This document shows positions 36,653 through 46,784 of a stretch of 64,000 nucleotides of DNA, piece after piece. The notes under the pieces were generated by a model that was not told the DNA's origin, searched no databases, and saw nothing but the letters and a program-made list of their open reading frames with translations. A program made the translations under genes and the position numbers. Numbering within the stretch: the first letter of the stretch is position 1; each line of letters begins with the position of its first letter. Where the stretch lies: assembly GCF_001182045.1 (NCBI RefSeq), contig NZ_CVTY01000005.1:186001-250000 (forward strand), written 5' to 3'. Source of the stretch: Dakarella massiliensis. GTDB taxonomy: Bacteria; Pseudomonadota; Gammaproteobacteria; Burkholderiales; Burkholderiaceae_F.

Positions 36653-37585
36653 CTATTTACCTGAGGATTCAGTGAGAATTTTTTTCAGTTTGGCGATGGC
36701 CTGTTTTTCCAGCTGACGAACCCGCTCGATCGAAATGCCGAACTCCTTCGCGAGCGTGGCGAGACTGACCGCCTTCACTTCACCCTCGTCATTCTCATGG
36801 AACCAGCGGGCTTCAATGATGCGGCGGCTTCGGGGATCAAGCTGCTCGATCGCCTTCTTGAGGCCGACCTGCTCCAGCTGCAGTTCATCCGCTTTTTCCA
36901 GAATTTCGACCGGCTCATCGCTCTTATCGGTCAGCATGTCGACTGCCGTGACGGAGGAGTCTCCCTCTTCATCGAGCGGCGTATCCAGCGAAGCGTCCGG
37001 CCCCGAAAGACGCTTTTCCATTTCGAGGACTTCCTTTGGCTTGACGTTCAGCTTTTCTGCGATGTCCTCTGCCTGAGCATTGGTGAGCGACTGATCGGTT
37101 TTCTTCATCTGCCTCAGATTGAAGAAGAGTTTTCTCTGAGCGTGAGTCGTCGCGAGCTTCACCATATGGCTGTTTCTCACGATGTACTCCTGGATTTCCG
37201 CCCGGATCCAGTGCACGGCAAAGGTCATCAGGCGTACGCCCTTGTCCGGGTCATAATGCCTCACAGCTTTCATGAGGCCGATGTTGCCTTCCTGGATCAG
37301 ATCGCCGTGGGAAAGACCGTAGCCCAGATAGCCGCGCGCGACAGAAATGACCAGACGCAGATGGGAAATGATGAGCGCCTGGGCGGCGTCCACATCGTTG
37401 TAGTCACGCATGCGGATTGCGAGATTCCGCTCTTCCTCCGCGGTAAGAACCGGAGCGCTGTTCGCCGCCTTGATATAGGCGTCGAGGTTACCCAGGTCTC
37501 CCGGCGTAAGCGCCGGCAGCTGGGTCCTTTTGCGGTAAGGAACCAGTGCGGTCTGTACGGGCTTTCTCAGCGAATTTGACGTCAT
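36653..37585 (-). CDS. rpoH: RNA polymerase heat-shock sigma factor (sigma-32)
   Basis: 310-aa group 3-like sigma factor for heat-shock promoters. Region 2 contains [39 protein letters not shown] in order, followed by the RpoH-specific box [10 protein letters not shown]. Region 4 ends with [21 protein letters not shown]. Its place just downstream of ftsX matches E. coli and betaproteobacteria. A 53-bp gap to ftsX could hold a promoter, but I cannot define one. Confidence 0.97.
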   Translation of the reverse strand: MTSNSLRKPVQTALVPYRKRTQLPALTPGDLGNLDAYIKAANSAPVLTAEEERNLAIRMRDYNDVDAAQALIISHLRLVISVARGYLGYGLSHGDLIQEGNIGLMKAVRHYDPDKGVRLMTFAVHWIRAEIQEYIVRNSHMVKLATTHAQRKLFFNLRQMKKTDQSLTNAQAEDIAEKLNVKPKEVLEMEKRLSGPDASLDTPLDEEGDSSVTAVDMLTDKSDEPVEILEKADELQLEQVGLKKAIEQLDPRSRRIIEARWFHENDEGEVKAVSLATLAKEFGISIERVRQLEKQAIAKLKKILTESSGK

Positions 37586-37638
37586 TTTTCCGTCCTAACG
37601 CTTTGATCGGGAGACCCTGCGTATGAAGGATCCCTCCA

Positions 37639-38535
37639 TCAGATTTTGCCCCGGTAGCCGAGGTAGCTGGTCAATCCTCCCAGGATATTGCCAAGAAGGA
37701 ACGACACCAGAATAAAAGCAACCTGCCAGGAGAGCGGCAGAGGCTGGAACGTGACGGGCAGGTGATACAGCCCGAGAGCGGTGGAGAGCGCGGGGGCAAT
37801 GCTCGAGATCGCGAGATCCGCGATCACGATGGAGGCAAGAGACGCCAGCAGGAAGACGAATCCGGCCCGCCAGGCATCCGGGCGGACGATGAAGGATGTC
37901 GGGGCACCCATGCTGTTCAGCCTGAGGGCTTCCTTCAGAGGCGTGGTTGCGGCAAGGCTTGCGCTGCCCAGCAGCACCATCAGAATAAGACCGCAGAGAA
38001 GACCTCCGGTGAGAAGGCCGAATTTGGCGAAAGCGTTCTTCAGAGCCTGGATGTTGCTGTTCCAGGTGCTGTCGTAGGCAACCGAGTCAACCCCGGGCTG
38101 TTTCTCAATAAATTTGGCGGTCTCATCCACCTGTTTCTCGGGGATATCCGTACTGACGGTGGCGAGCAGAATATTGGGCAGCGGGTTGGTGCTGAAGGAG
38201 AGATCCGTGTTGTCCGTATCTCCGATGAGCCCCAGCGCCTCGTCGGGTGAAACGAGACGGACACGGGTGATGCCGGGCTGCTTTTCAATCGTTTCCTTCA
38301 AGTTCGTGGCCCGTTCTGAGCCGACCCCCTGATCGGTAAAAATGGTCATCTCCTGGGCGACAGAGACGCCCTTCACGGAGTTGTAAGCCGTGAGGGAGAG
38401 CGTGAATGCCACGAGCAGCAGGCTCATGGCGAGCGTCGTGATGACGAGCGAAATGAGCACCTTGCCCTTATGACGGGACACGCCCTCGAAGAGCTTCATG
38501 GTTGCCCACTGGCGAGCGGCAAATGCATTAGACAT
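37639..38535 (-). CDS. ftsX: Cell division protein FtsX (permease-like)
   Basis: Inner-membrane partner of FtsE that passes its ATPase signal to periplasmic EnvC-type activators. 298 aa with an N-terminal membrane helix (about 25-50) and a periplasmic loop (about 60-165). Three further helices lie in the C-terminal half, as expected for the type VII ABC fold. Overlaps the ftsE stop by 8 bp, so translation is coupled. EnvC is present at 29.7 kb, so the FtsEX-EnvC wall-hydrolase route is probably complete. Confidence 0.92.
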   Translation of the reverse strand: MSNAFAARQWATMKLFEGVSRHKGKVLISLVITTLAMSLLLVAFTLSLTAYNSVKGVSVAQEMTIFTDQGVGSERATNLKETIEKQPGITRVRLVSPDEALGLIGDTDNTDLSFSTNPLPNILLATVSTDIPEKQVDETAKFIEKQPGVDSVAYDSTWNSNIQALKNAFAKFGLLTGGLLCGLILMVLLGSASLAATTPLKEALRLNSMGAPTSFIVRPDAWRAGFVFLLASLASIVIADLAISSIAPALSTALGLYHLPVTFQPLPLSWQVAFILVSFLLGNILGGLTSYLGYRGKI

Positions 38536-39190
38536 GATGCAGTTTCTCCATGTCGATTGCCGTGACGAAGGTGTCGGAAAGCGGATTGTGGCTCACAGCG
38601 AGCACGGTGCCGCCTTCAGAGGCGTACTGGGCAAGAATCCGAAGAGCGGCGTCCGCGTGCTCTTCATCGAGATAAGCGGTTGGTTCATCGGCCAGAATGA
38701 CAGCAGGCTTATTCACGAGTGACTGGGCGAGGAGCGCGAGCTGCCGCTCCCCTTCCGAGAGATCCCGGATACGGTTATCGGCCAGCGGGAACAGACCGCA
38801 GACCGTCAGCGCGTCAGCTGCCAGCATCATGGCTTCCCGGATGGAATGACCGCAGAGAATGGCCGGTGTTGTGATGGCCTGAAGCAGGGCTTCGTCTTCA
38901 GAAGGAAGTGCAGTCCGGGTGAAGAGACCGAAGCTGCGGCGCAGCCGTTTCCGGGCTCCTGAGGAAAGCGTGCTGAGGTCCTGTCCGGCAACCCGCACGG
39001 TTCCGGAGGACGGATCCGCGAGTCCGCAGATCAGCCGCAGCACTGTTGTCTTGCCGCATCCGGTCGGGCCATAGAGATTGATGAACTGGCCCTGGGAAAT
39101 CGTCAGCGTAAAACGCGAGAGAACCGGAAACTGACCGCGGGAAGTCGTGACCTGGCTCAGCTCGATCATGCCTGAAGAAGAATTATCCAT
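38528..39190 (-). CDS. ftsE: Cell division ATP-binding protein FtsE
   Basis: 220-aa ABC ATPase. Walker A is YGPTGCGKTTVLRL and Walker B is VILADEPTAYLDEE. The signature reads DLSEGERQLALLAQ, where FtsE proteins normally have LSGGEQQR, a change at both the second Gly and the usual Arg/Gln. The helical domain and the Q-loop region are also less conserved. Gene position (ftsY-ppx-ftsE-ftsX) makes the assignment secure. Starts 14 bp after ppx. Confidence 0.88.
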   Translation of the reverse strand: MDNSSSGMIELSQVTTSRGQFPVLSRFTLTISQGQFINLYGPTGCGKTTVLRLICGLADPSSGTVRVAGQDLSTLSSGARKRLRRSFGLFTRTALPSEDEALLQAITTPAILCGHSIREAMMLAADALTVCGLFPLADNRIRDLSEGERQLALLAQSLVNKPAVILADEPTAYLDEEHADAALRILAQYASEGGTVLAVSHNPLSDTFVTAIDMEKLHHV

Positions 39191-39204
39191 ACCTATCCTG
39201 TGTT

Positions 39205-40113
39205 TCAGAGCCCGGACAAATCGTAGAAAATTCCGGTTCTGAGGGATCCCGTGGCGAGGTTGAGCTCCTGGATGCGGAATACCTTGAAGAGGGCTGCCAG
39301 TACGGCAAAGCCCCCGGCAATGATGTCCCGTCTGTCCGGCTTCAGCCCCGTCAGATTCAGTTGATCAATATACCCTGCTTTGGCAAGGGCCTGAGAGGCG
39401 AGGCGGATGATGTCGGGGGTAATCGGGCCGCTGCCCCAGCCGCAGGCGGCAGCAACGCTGTGAAGCGAGCTGATAGTGCCGGCGGATCCGTAGGCCCCCT
39501 TCCAGGGGTGAGACATGAAGCGGGCGGCGTCTGCCTCAAAGACAAGTGCAGCCTGATCAATCGCTTTAGCGATGGTCTTCTCGTTCAGCTCCCGGGTCGA
39601 GAACGAGGCGATCGTCGTATTCACGCAGCCAATCGGGAATGAAGTGGCTTCGCAGAGTTTGGAGCCGTCACCGACAGAAAGCTCTGTGGATGCGCCGCCG
39701 ATATCGATGACTAGGATCGGGTCCGTTGTCGGGGGATTGAGGCTCTTGATGCAGCCGAGGTAGGTGAGACGCGCCTCCTCTGTTCCGGGAATGATGTGAA
39801 TCGGACATCCGAGAACAGGCTCTGCCCGAGTGAGGAAGTCTGAAGAGTTCTTCGCGATTCTGAGCGCCTGGGTTCCCACAGCGCGGATCCGGTTCTGCGG
39901 AATGCCGCGGATCAGGTCCCCGAACCGGGCAAGAGAAGCAAGCGCCCGGTTCTCGGTTTCCTCTGTCAGGCAACCGCTGCTGTCAAAACCGGCAGCCAGG
40001 CGCACGGTTTCCTTCACATAGCGATCTGACACCAGCCTCCGGCCATCAAAATGCGCGATTTCCAGCCGGAAGCTGTTGGAGCCAAGATCAATTACCGCAT
40101 ATTTTTCTGTCAT
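39205..40113 (-). CDS. Ppx/GppA-family phosphatase, short form
   Basis: 302-aa protein of the actin-like ASKHA fold: AVIDLGSNSFRLEIA near the start, LVIDIGGASTELSVG in the middle, and GSAGTISSLHSVA as the third phosphate loop. It contains only the Ppx/GppA domain and lacks the C-terminal HD-type domain of E. coli Ppx (513 aa) or GppA (494 aa). It could act on polyphosphate or pppGpp. It is inserted between ftsY and ftsE, 12 bp after ftsY, and so is cotranscribed with division genes. Confidence 0.88.
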   Translation of the reverse strand: MTEKYAVIDLGSNSFRLEIAHFDGRRLVSDRYVKETVRLAAGFDSSGCLTEETENRALASLARFGDLIRGIPQNRIRAVGTQALRIAKNSSDFLTRAEPVLGCPIHIIPGTEEARLTYLGCIKSLNPPTTDPILVIDIGGASTELSVGDGSKLCEATSFPIGCVNTTIASFSTRELNEKTIAKAIDQAALVFEADAARFMSHPWKGAYGSAGTISSLHSVAAACGWGSGPITPDIIRLASQALAKAGYIDQLNLTGLKPDRRDIIAGGFAVLAALFKVFRIQELNLATGSLRTGIFYDLSGL

Positions 40114-40125
40114 AGAAATACGCCG

Positions 40126-41271
40126 TCAGGAATGGGATTCCGCCTCTTCCTCACCCACGAGGGCGCGGGCAAATTCCTCAGCCTTGAAGGGCTGGAGATC
40201 GTCGATTTTTTCGCCCACGCCGATAAAGTAGATCGGAAGGGGAGAGCCGCCGCGTTCCTGAGCGAGCGCGAGGAGCACGCCGCCCTTCGCGGTGCCGTCG
40301 AGTTTGGTCACAATCAGACCGGTCAGACCGACTGCCTGGTCAAACTGCCGGACCTGAGCGAGGGCGTTCTGCCCGTTCGTGCCGTCAATCACGAGGATGA
40401 TTTCGTGAGGCGCGCCGGGCAGGGCCTTTTCCTGAGAACGCTTGATGCGGGTAAGTTCTTCCATGAGGTTCGCCTGCGTCGGCAGACGGCCTGCGGTGTC
40501 CGCAAGCACAACATCAATGCCGCGGGCCTTGGCAGAACTCACAGCGTCGAAAATGACGGCCGCGGGATCTGCGCCCTGCTGCGACACAACATGCACCTGG
40601 TTTCTCTTGCCCCACTCTTCAAGCTGCTCACGCGCGGCGGCGCGGAAGGTATCGCCGGCAGCGAGCAGCACGGATTTGTTCCGGGCAGCGAGCCACTTGG
40701 CAATTTTTCCGATGGAGGTCGTCTTCCCGGCGCCGTTGATACCGGCCATCATGATGACAAGCGGATGAGCGCGCTCGATATCGAGATCCTGTTCGGACGG
40801 CTTCAGCATCCGGGTGATGATGTCGATCAGTTCACCGCGGACCTCTTCCTGGGTCTTCAGCCCCTTCAGTTTGATAGACTCGCGGAGTTCCTCGATAATT
40901 TTTTCAGATGCGGGGAGGCCGGTATCGGCCGCGATCAGCGCGTCCTGCAGGTTTTCGAGAAAGTCCTCATCGATTACGCCACCTGAGAACAGGCCGTAGA
41001 GATTGACGCGGGTCTTTGTCAGACCGCGGCGCAGCTTCGAGAACCATGTTTCCTTGGCCGGGGCCGGTTTGGGTTGAGCGGCCGGTGCAGGGGCAGGAGC
41101 CAGTGCCGGCGTCGGAGCAGGGGCCGGAGTTTCGGCAGGCGCAGCAGGCTCAGCGGGTTTTGACGCGGAGAAGTGTTTCGAAAACCAGGAGCCGCCGGAC
41201 TGAGACTTGGCTTCTTCCTGTTCGGAATCAGCGTTTTTCTCGTCCTTCTTCTTGCCAAAGAAAAAAACCAT
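40126..41271 (-). CDS. ftsY: Signal recognition particle receptor FtsY
   Basis: 381-aa SRP GTPase. The N-terminal acidic A domain is short and carries a low-complexity Pro-Ala repeat (about residues 39-73). Then the NG domain: G1 GINGAGKT (177-184), DTAGRLPTQANLMEEL (G3), TKLDGTAKGG (G4) and GVGEKIDDLQPF at the end. Docks ribosomes with nascent membrane proteins to the translocon. Divergent from rsmD with only 9 bp between start codons. Confidence 0.95.
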   Translation of the reverse strand: MVFFFGKKKDEKNADSEQEEAKSQSGGSWFSKHFSASKPAEPAAPAETPAPAPTPALAPAPAPAAQPKPAPAKETWFSKLRRGLTKTRVNLYGLFSGGVIDEDFLENLQDALIAADTGLPASEKIIEELRESIKLKGLKTQEEVRGELIDIITRMLKPSEQDLDIERAHPLVIMMAGINGAGKTTSIGKIAKWLAARNKSVLLAAGDTFRAAAREQLEEWGKRNQVHVVSQQGADPAAVIFDAVSSAKARGIDVVLADTAGRLPTQANLMEELTRIKRSQEKALPGAPHEIILVIDGTNGQNALAQVRQFDQAVGLTGLIVTKLDGTAKGGVLLALAQERGGSPLPIYFIGVGEKIDDLQPFKAEEFARALVGEEEAESHS

Positions 41272-41280
41272 AATACTGTA

Positions 41281-41919
41281 ATGAAAAAGAAAAGAATATT
41301 TTATCCGTCAAGTTTACCAACTCGCGGGAAGAAAACGGGTGCTGTGAGGATTTCTGCAGGCAAATGGAAGAGAACGCCTCTCCCCGTGATCGATCTGGAT
41401 GGACTTCGCCCAACCGGAAACAGAATCCGGGAGACGGTTTTTGACTGGCTCACTTTCCTGCTTGGAGGGTACTCCGGGAAACGGGCTCTCGATATGTTTG
41501 CTGGAAGCGGGGCGCTGGGGCTGGAATTCGCGAGCCGTGGCGGCACTTCTGTCCTGATTGAGAGGGATCCTCAGAACGCGCGGAATCTCTCGGATGTCTG
41601 CGCGAAGCTGAAAGCCGGGGACGACGCAGTGGTCCGCCGGGGCGACAGTCTCACGCTCACCCGCAGCTATCCCGATCGTTCCTTTGACGTGGTGTTTATT
41701 GATCCTCCGTTTGCTGCCGGGCTGCATCAGAGCGCACTCACGGCAGCCGCCTGCATTCTGGCGGACGACGGTCTCATTTATCTGGAAAGCCCGTCTGAGC
41801 AAGAGATACCGGTTCCGGAGGATTTCGCAGTGCTGAGATCCGGCAGCTCAGGAGCCGTCCGATATCAGCTTCTCGCGAGGAAGGCATCGCCTCTCGCGGA
41901 TCTCGCCAAGGGGGACTGA
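41281..41919 (+). CDS. rsmD: 16S rRNA (guanine966-N2)-methyltransferase
   Basis: 212-aa Rossmann methyltransferase. AVRISAGKWKRTPLPV, RPTGNRIRETVFDWL and LDMFAGSGALGLEFASRG (SAM site) are followed by VFIDPPF (catalytic). All are in the order of RsmD. The ATG is chosen because it is the first that does not run into ftsY. The first 20 residues are extra to the family core, and a GTG at AVRISAG is an alternative. It overlaps no gene and is followed by coaD after 2 bp. Confidence 0.92.
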   Translation: MKKKRIFYPSSLPTRGKKTGAVRISAGKWKRTPLPVIDLDGLRPTGNRIRETVFDWLTFLLGGYSGKRALDMFAGSGALGLEFASRGGTSVLIERDPQNARNLSDVCAKLKAGDDAVVRRGDSLTLTRSYPDRSFDVVFIDPPFAAGLHQSALTAAACILADDGLIYLESPSEQEIPVPEDFAVLRSGSSGAVRYQLLARKASPLADLAKGD

Positions 41920-41921
41920 TT

Positions 41922-42410
41922 GTGGCAAAGGCAGTGTACGCAGGCACTTTTGATCCGGTAACGCTGGGTCATCTTCATATCATCCGGCGCGCGGCGAGAC
42001 TCTTTGAGACTCTGACTGTTGCCGTCGCGGCCTCGACCGGGAAGCGCACCGTTTTCACGGCGGAAGAGCGGGCCAGTCTGGTGCGTGAAGAGGTGGGCGA
42101 TCTTCAGAATGTTTCTGTCGTGATTTTTGATGGGCTGCTGAGCGATCTGGTGAAGCGTGAGGGACTCGATGTCCTCGTCCGCGGCATCCGGGGAGTATCA
42201 GACTTCGCCTATGAGTACCAGATGGCCGGGGTTAACTCCATGCTGATGCCGGGGGTGGATACCGTATTCCTTCAGACAGAGCCTTCGCTTCAGTTTGTCG
42301 CATCGTCCTATGTGAAGGAGATCGCTTCACTCGGCGGAGACGTCGGGGCATTTGTTTCACCCCGGGTGGCTGAAGCCCTGAAAGAGAAGCTTCCGGGCTT
42401 CAGACCGTAA
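41922..42410 (+). CDS. coaD: Phosphopantetheine adenylyltransferase
   Basis: Penultimate step of coenzyme A synthesis, 162 aa. AVYAGTFDPVTLGHLHIIRRA holds the HxGH nucleotidyl-transfer motif (TLGHLHI). RGIRGVSDFAYEYQMAGVN and VASSYVKEIASLGGDV complete the signature. Starts with GTG preceded by AAGGGGG, 2 bp after rsmD, the usual rsmD-coaD pair. Converges with the AsmA-like gene at 12 bp. Confidence 0.97.
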   Translation: MAKAVYAGTFDPVTLGHLHIIRRAARLFETLTVAVAASTGKRTVFTAEERASLVREEVGDLQNVSVVIFDGLLSDLVKREGLDVLVRGIRGVSDFAYEYQMAGVNSMLMPGVDTVFLQTEPSLQFVASSYVKEIASLGGDVGAFVSPRVAEALKEKLPGFRP

Positions 42411-42422
42411 GTAAGCGGGAGT

Positions 42423-44483
42423 TTAGAATTTCGACACAACCCATTCCTTCAGTTCTCTGAACCAGCGCTCAAACATGGATTCAGATTCTGAAGGAACCGT
42501 GGTTTTCAGCGCGGCGGGGGAAGCGGCTGCCGGAGCGGCGGCCTTTGGAGCCGGCTGAGGTTCCGCCGGCAGGAACTCCATCGGATCAATCAGGCTCCAG
42601 ACCGGTCGCGAAACAGATCCGTCCAGCGTTGCTCCTGAGGATCTCTGCTGCAGAGCGGACCACACCGTGGCTTCACCCGCCACGGAGAGTGTCTGCAGAT
42701 CAATCTCAGCCCGGCCCTTCGCCGTGAAGTCATGACCGGCAGCCTTCAGACTTCCGGTCGACGCAATGCCGTCATGAATCACAACCGGGCAGGAGAGGGT
42801 CGTGAAGGGAAGCGGCTTACGGCCCAGCCCCGGCATATTTCCGTTTGCCAGTTCAATATCCGCGTCGCCCCTGAGGCTCTTTGTCATGATCTGATCGGGA
42901 TCACCCGGACCGGACGCCGTCAGAATGAGATTCAGGGTGCCGCTGAGACTGTCAGGGGCGCTGCGGTCGCCTGCCGCGATCTGCGTGGCCTTCGCTCTGA
43001 TCACCCAGCTTCCGGATGGGTCAAAGGAAAGATTGCCGGTCACATGCCCTCCCCTGAGATCAGCTGAGAAGTCTGAAATGGTGAGACTGTCCCGGCTGAG
43101 CGCAATGTGGGAGGAGACCGCTGAGGCCCGGAGTGAGCCGCGGGAAAGTTCCTCGATGCTGACAGTGGCGTGAACGGTCGCCGTACCCGCAACTCGGATA
43201 AGCGGCACAGCGATTTCAGACGGAATGCTTTCCCAGGAGAGTGTGGAAGGCGCCGTTTCTTCCTTTGGTGTCAGATCAATCTTCTTCGCGACAATCTGAG
43301 TATCGATTTTCGGGGACTCAAGTGAGCTCCCCTGGAGGGAAATCGAGAGCGGGGCGTCGTTCAGCTTTCCCTTCGTTTCAAGCTGCAGTGTCTGCTCAGC
43401 CCAGTTTCCCCGGGCAGTGCCGGTGAGGCTCGTCTGAATGGCCGGGGCGGTGTCCGCGGCGAGCACATAGCCGAGCTGCATTTGGTCGAGCGAGTAGCTC
43501 TTCTTATCCATGTCGACCGAGAAGGGCGAGGAGACAGAAAGCGACTGCGTGCCGCTCTCAAGCGACTGCACCGCGCTCAGTTTGGAAATCCGGCCGCGCA
43601 CAATGCGATTCTGCGTGGACAGATCCTCGACCGAGAGCTGGTAGGTATTCTGCTTTTTCCCTGTGGTGGAAACAGAGGCGGCGAGCTGTTTCCCGGACCA
43701 GACACCCTGCACATACTGGAAGTTTTCAGTCTGCACAGTGGCGTCAAACGGAGAGTCCTGCAGAGTCCCTGAAGCGTGAATCCTGAATTGCGGCAGACCG
43801 AGAATCTTGCTTCGCAGATCGAGGTCCACATTGCCGGAACCCTCAACATTCGCGGTGATTCTGTCCGCGGGCGAAGTGAAGGAGGCGCTGAAGGTGACCG
43901 GCGCGGTCATCCGGGGCGCAACCTCACCGGTTTCCAGCGACGCGATCTGCACCTGAACCGGCTCGGGTCTGAGACCGTTCACGGCAACCTGCGCGTTGGT
44001 GAGGATCAGTTTCTTCACGACGACAGGAGCGATCCAGCTGTCCGTATCCTGAATCAGCGGTGAACGGGAAAGATGCTGGAGCTCGTTCTGATCCGGGGAG
44101 GCAATGGCCGAATTCAGCCCGTCCAGCGTGATGCTGGAAATGTGGAGCTGGCCGATGAGAAGTCCCCAGGGCGAAATACGGATGGTGCCGGATGAGAAGC
44201 TGCCGAGATAGCTGTTGTCTGTTGTATCGGTCAGAGTGCCCTTGGGCAGGGTGACCTCAATTTTCGGCAGGTGCTTGATGGTGACCTGACCGTCCAGCTT
44301 GATGTGGAGATCAAGCTTCTTGGAGGAGAAATCCTCCAGCTTTTCCTCTACCCACTTGGGGCTCACCACGATATACAGCGCGGAAATAGAGGCGAACGAA
44401 GCCAGAGCAGCAAACAGAATAAGCCACTTGGAAAGTCTGACTAACCTGATGAGAGCAGAATCTTTTTTCATGGCGCGGCGCAA
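42423..44483 (-). CDS. AsmA-family envelope protein
   Basis: 686-aa protein with one N-terminal membrane helix (about residues 16-38) and a long beta-rich periplasmic part. The N-terminal block (KHLPKIEVTLPKGTLTD, SITLDGLNSAI) and the C-terminal GDADIELANGNMPGLG block are typical of AsmA. AsmA-like proteins are thought to act in phospholipid or outer-membrane biogenesis. The last 45 residues hold an Ala/Pro-rich linker and a short basic tail. A second ATG four codons in (44471) is an equally good start. It stands alone on its strand. Confidence 0.88.
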   Translation of the reverse strand: MRRAMKKDSALIRLVRLSKWLILFAALASFASISALYIVVSPKWVEEKLEDFSSKKLDLHIKLDGQVTIKHLPKIEVTLPKGTLTDTTDNSYLGSFSSGTIRISPWGLLIGQLHISSITLDGLNSAIASPDQNELQHLSRSPLIQDTDSWIAPVVVKKLILTNAQVAVNGLRPEPVQVQIASLETGEVAPRMTAPVTFSASFTSPADRITANVEGSGNVDLDLRSKILGLPQFRIHASGTLQDSPFDATVQTENFQYVQGVWSGKQLAASVSTTGKKQNTYQLSVEDLSTQNRIVRGRISKLSAVQSLESGTQSLSVSSPFSVDMDKKSYSLDQMQLGYVLAADTAPAIQTSLTGTARGNWAEQTLQLETKGKLNDAPLSISLQGSSLESPKIDTQIVAKKIDLTPKEETAPSTLSWESIPSEIAVPLIRVAGTATVHATVSIEELSRGSLRASAVSSHIALSRDSLTISDFSADLRGGHVTGNLSFDPSGSWVIRAKATQIAAGDRSAPDSLSGTLNLILTASGPGDPDQIMTKSLRGDADIELANGNMPGLGRKPLPFTTLSCPVVIHDGIASTGSLKAAGHDFTAKGRAEIDLQTLSVAGEATVWSALQQRSSGATLDGSVSRPVWSLIDPMEFLPAEPQPAPKAAAPAAASPAALKTTVPSESESMFERWFRELKEWVVSKF

Positions 44484-44550
44484 GGTCTGAAATCGGAGTA
44501 CACAGCTCCTAGTTTAGACGGTTAGTGCGCCGGTCAGACACAAAAATAGG

Positions 44551-44928
44551 TTATTTCTTCGAGCGAAGCGTTTTGCGGATCGTCCGGCGCAGATTCGGAG
44601 CGAGCCTTTCGAGGGCATCAAGCGTCATGAAAAGCGACGACTTTCCGTGCATGGAAAGAGAACGGAAACGGGACAGCAGTTCGTTTTCCTCACGCACCGG
44701 ATTATGGCGCTCGGTGGTAATGACGAAGTTCGCATCAAACCCGATTGCGGCAAGACGCGTCATGCGAAAGAGCCCGGGGTCAGATTCTCCGGTCTCATAG
44801 CGCTGATACTGATCCAGCGGAACGCCAAGAAGCGACGCAATCTGCTCCTGCGTGTAGCCGAGCCGTTCGCGCTCGGACTGCAGACGCTCTCCTAGTTCCT
44901 TTCGCTGTTTGGTGCTGGTCAAAGCCAT
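44551..44928 (-). CDS. XRE-family helix-turn-helix regulator
   Basis: 125-aa protein with an N-terminal Cro/C1-type HTH (LGERLQSERERLGYTQEQIASLLGV and QYQRYETGESDP in order) and a helical basic C-terminal part. The start MALTSTK is chosen because it precedes the HTH directly; a longer frame would add 40 unlikely residues. There is no clear ribosome site. Small XRE proteins usually regulate themselves or neighbouring genes, but no toxin or phage gene is adjacent, so the target is unknown. Confidence 0.8.
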   Translation of the reverse strand: MALTSTKQRKELGERLQSERERLGYTQEQIASLLGVPLDQYQRYETGESDPGLFRMTRLAAIGFDANFVITTERHNPVREENELLSRFRSLSMHGKSSLFMTLDALERLAPNLRRTIRKTLRSKK

Positions 44929-45042
44929 AGTGTCAGAGGGGCAGTCGGATTGGGGGCGGAGGAGCATTCCTCTGCCGTGAATCACAAAAAAACAGTCTGA
45001 TTGTATTCTAACAAGCCGCCACTGAGCGATTGCGGCCGGTAA

Positions 45043-45075
45043 AAACATCCCGGGGCCGGATGTCCGGCCCCGGGA
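45043..45075 (-). terminator. Rho-independent terminator of ychF
   Basis: Very stable 13-bp perfect inverted repeat (45048-45060 with 45063-45075), followed on the minus strand by TGTTTTTA. Confidence 0.8.
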
Positions 45076-45101
45076 CAGGAATCAGACGTCAGAGAGCGGA
45101 A

Positions 45102-46196
<1,095 letters not shown>

Positions 46197-46209
46197 TTCT
46201 TGAATTCCT

Positions 46210-46241
46210 AAAGATAAAAGCGGAGGAGAGTCTCCTCCCGC
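46210..46241 (-). terminator. Hairpin terminator after the DUF523 gene
   Basis: 8-bp stem of GGAGGAGA with TCTCCTCC and outer GC pairs, followed on the minus strand by CTTTTATCTTTA. Confidence 0.55.
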
Positions 46242-46253
46242 GATTGAAAATGT

Positions 46254-46781
46254 CTACTCTCTGCCGCAGCCGCAGGACTCGTCGGAAGATTCCTTGAGCG
46301 CGAGCGCGACAGCCTCCAGGGTGTGCTCTGCGTCGAAGACACGTATGCCGGACTGGCTGAGAAGGGAGGCTGTAACGCCGGTGCCGTCTTTTTTGGTGCC
46401 GCGAAAAAAGCCATCATAAATTTTACCGTTTCCGCAGGCAGGACTGAAAGATTTCAGTACAGCCACTTTGACCTGGTTCTGCAGACAGAGTGCCAGGGCC
46501 TCACGGGCTCCCTGAAGATAGGCAAGCGTCTGATCGGTCCTTTTGACGCTGATCACGCGAGCCCTTCCGGACAGAACGTCCGCGCCGTCCCCTGCCTGGA
46601 TTTCACAGGGTGGGCGCGGTGTGGGAAGCCCGCCCGGGCACTCGGGGCAGAGCGACACGATTCTGCCGCCTCGGGACACGAACTTGGTGAGAATGCTCGC
46701 GTAGTCCCCTGAAACGGTTTTTCCGTCCCAGCGGACAGGAAAACCGAGCAGGCAGGCACTGACGAAGATAGGCGACGCCAT
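46254..46781 (-). CDS. DUF523 family protein (YbbK-like)
   Basis: 175-aa cysteine-rich protein. Seen motifs are VSACLLGFPVRWDGK at the start, SLCPECPGGLPTPRPPCEI, and KSFSPACGNGKIYDG. The C-terminal end has a CGCG cluster. The family function is not established; cysteine pairs suggest metal or Fe-S binding. It follows pth after 3 bp and is probably cotranscribed with it. Confidence 0.85.
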   Translation of the reverse strand: MASPIFVSACLLGFPVRWDGKTVSGDYASILTKFVSRGGRIVSLCPECPGGLPTPRPPCEIQAGDGADVLSGRARVISVKRTDQTLAYLQGAREALALCLQNQVKVAVLKSFSPACGNGKIYDGFFRGTKKDGTGVTASLLSQSGIRVFDAEHTLEAVALALKESSDESCGCGRE

Positions 46782-46784
46782 GGC

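Noticed and set aside
44551-44928. XRE regulator as antitoxin of a toxin-antitoxin pair
   Set aside because: No small toxin-like ORF lies within 150 bp on either side; neighbours are the AsmA-like gene and ychF.
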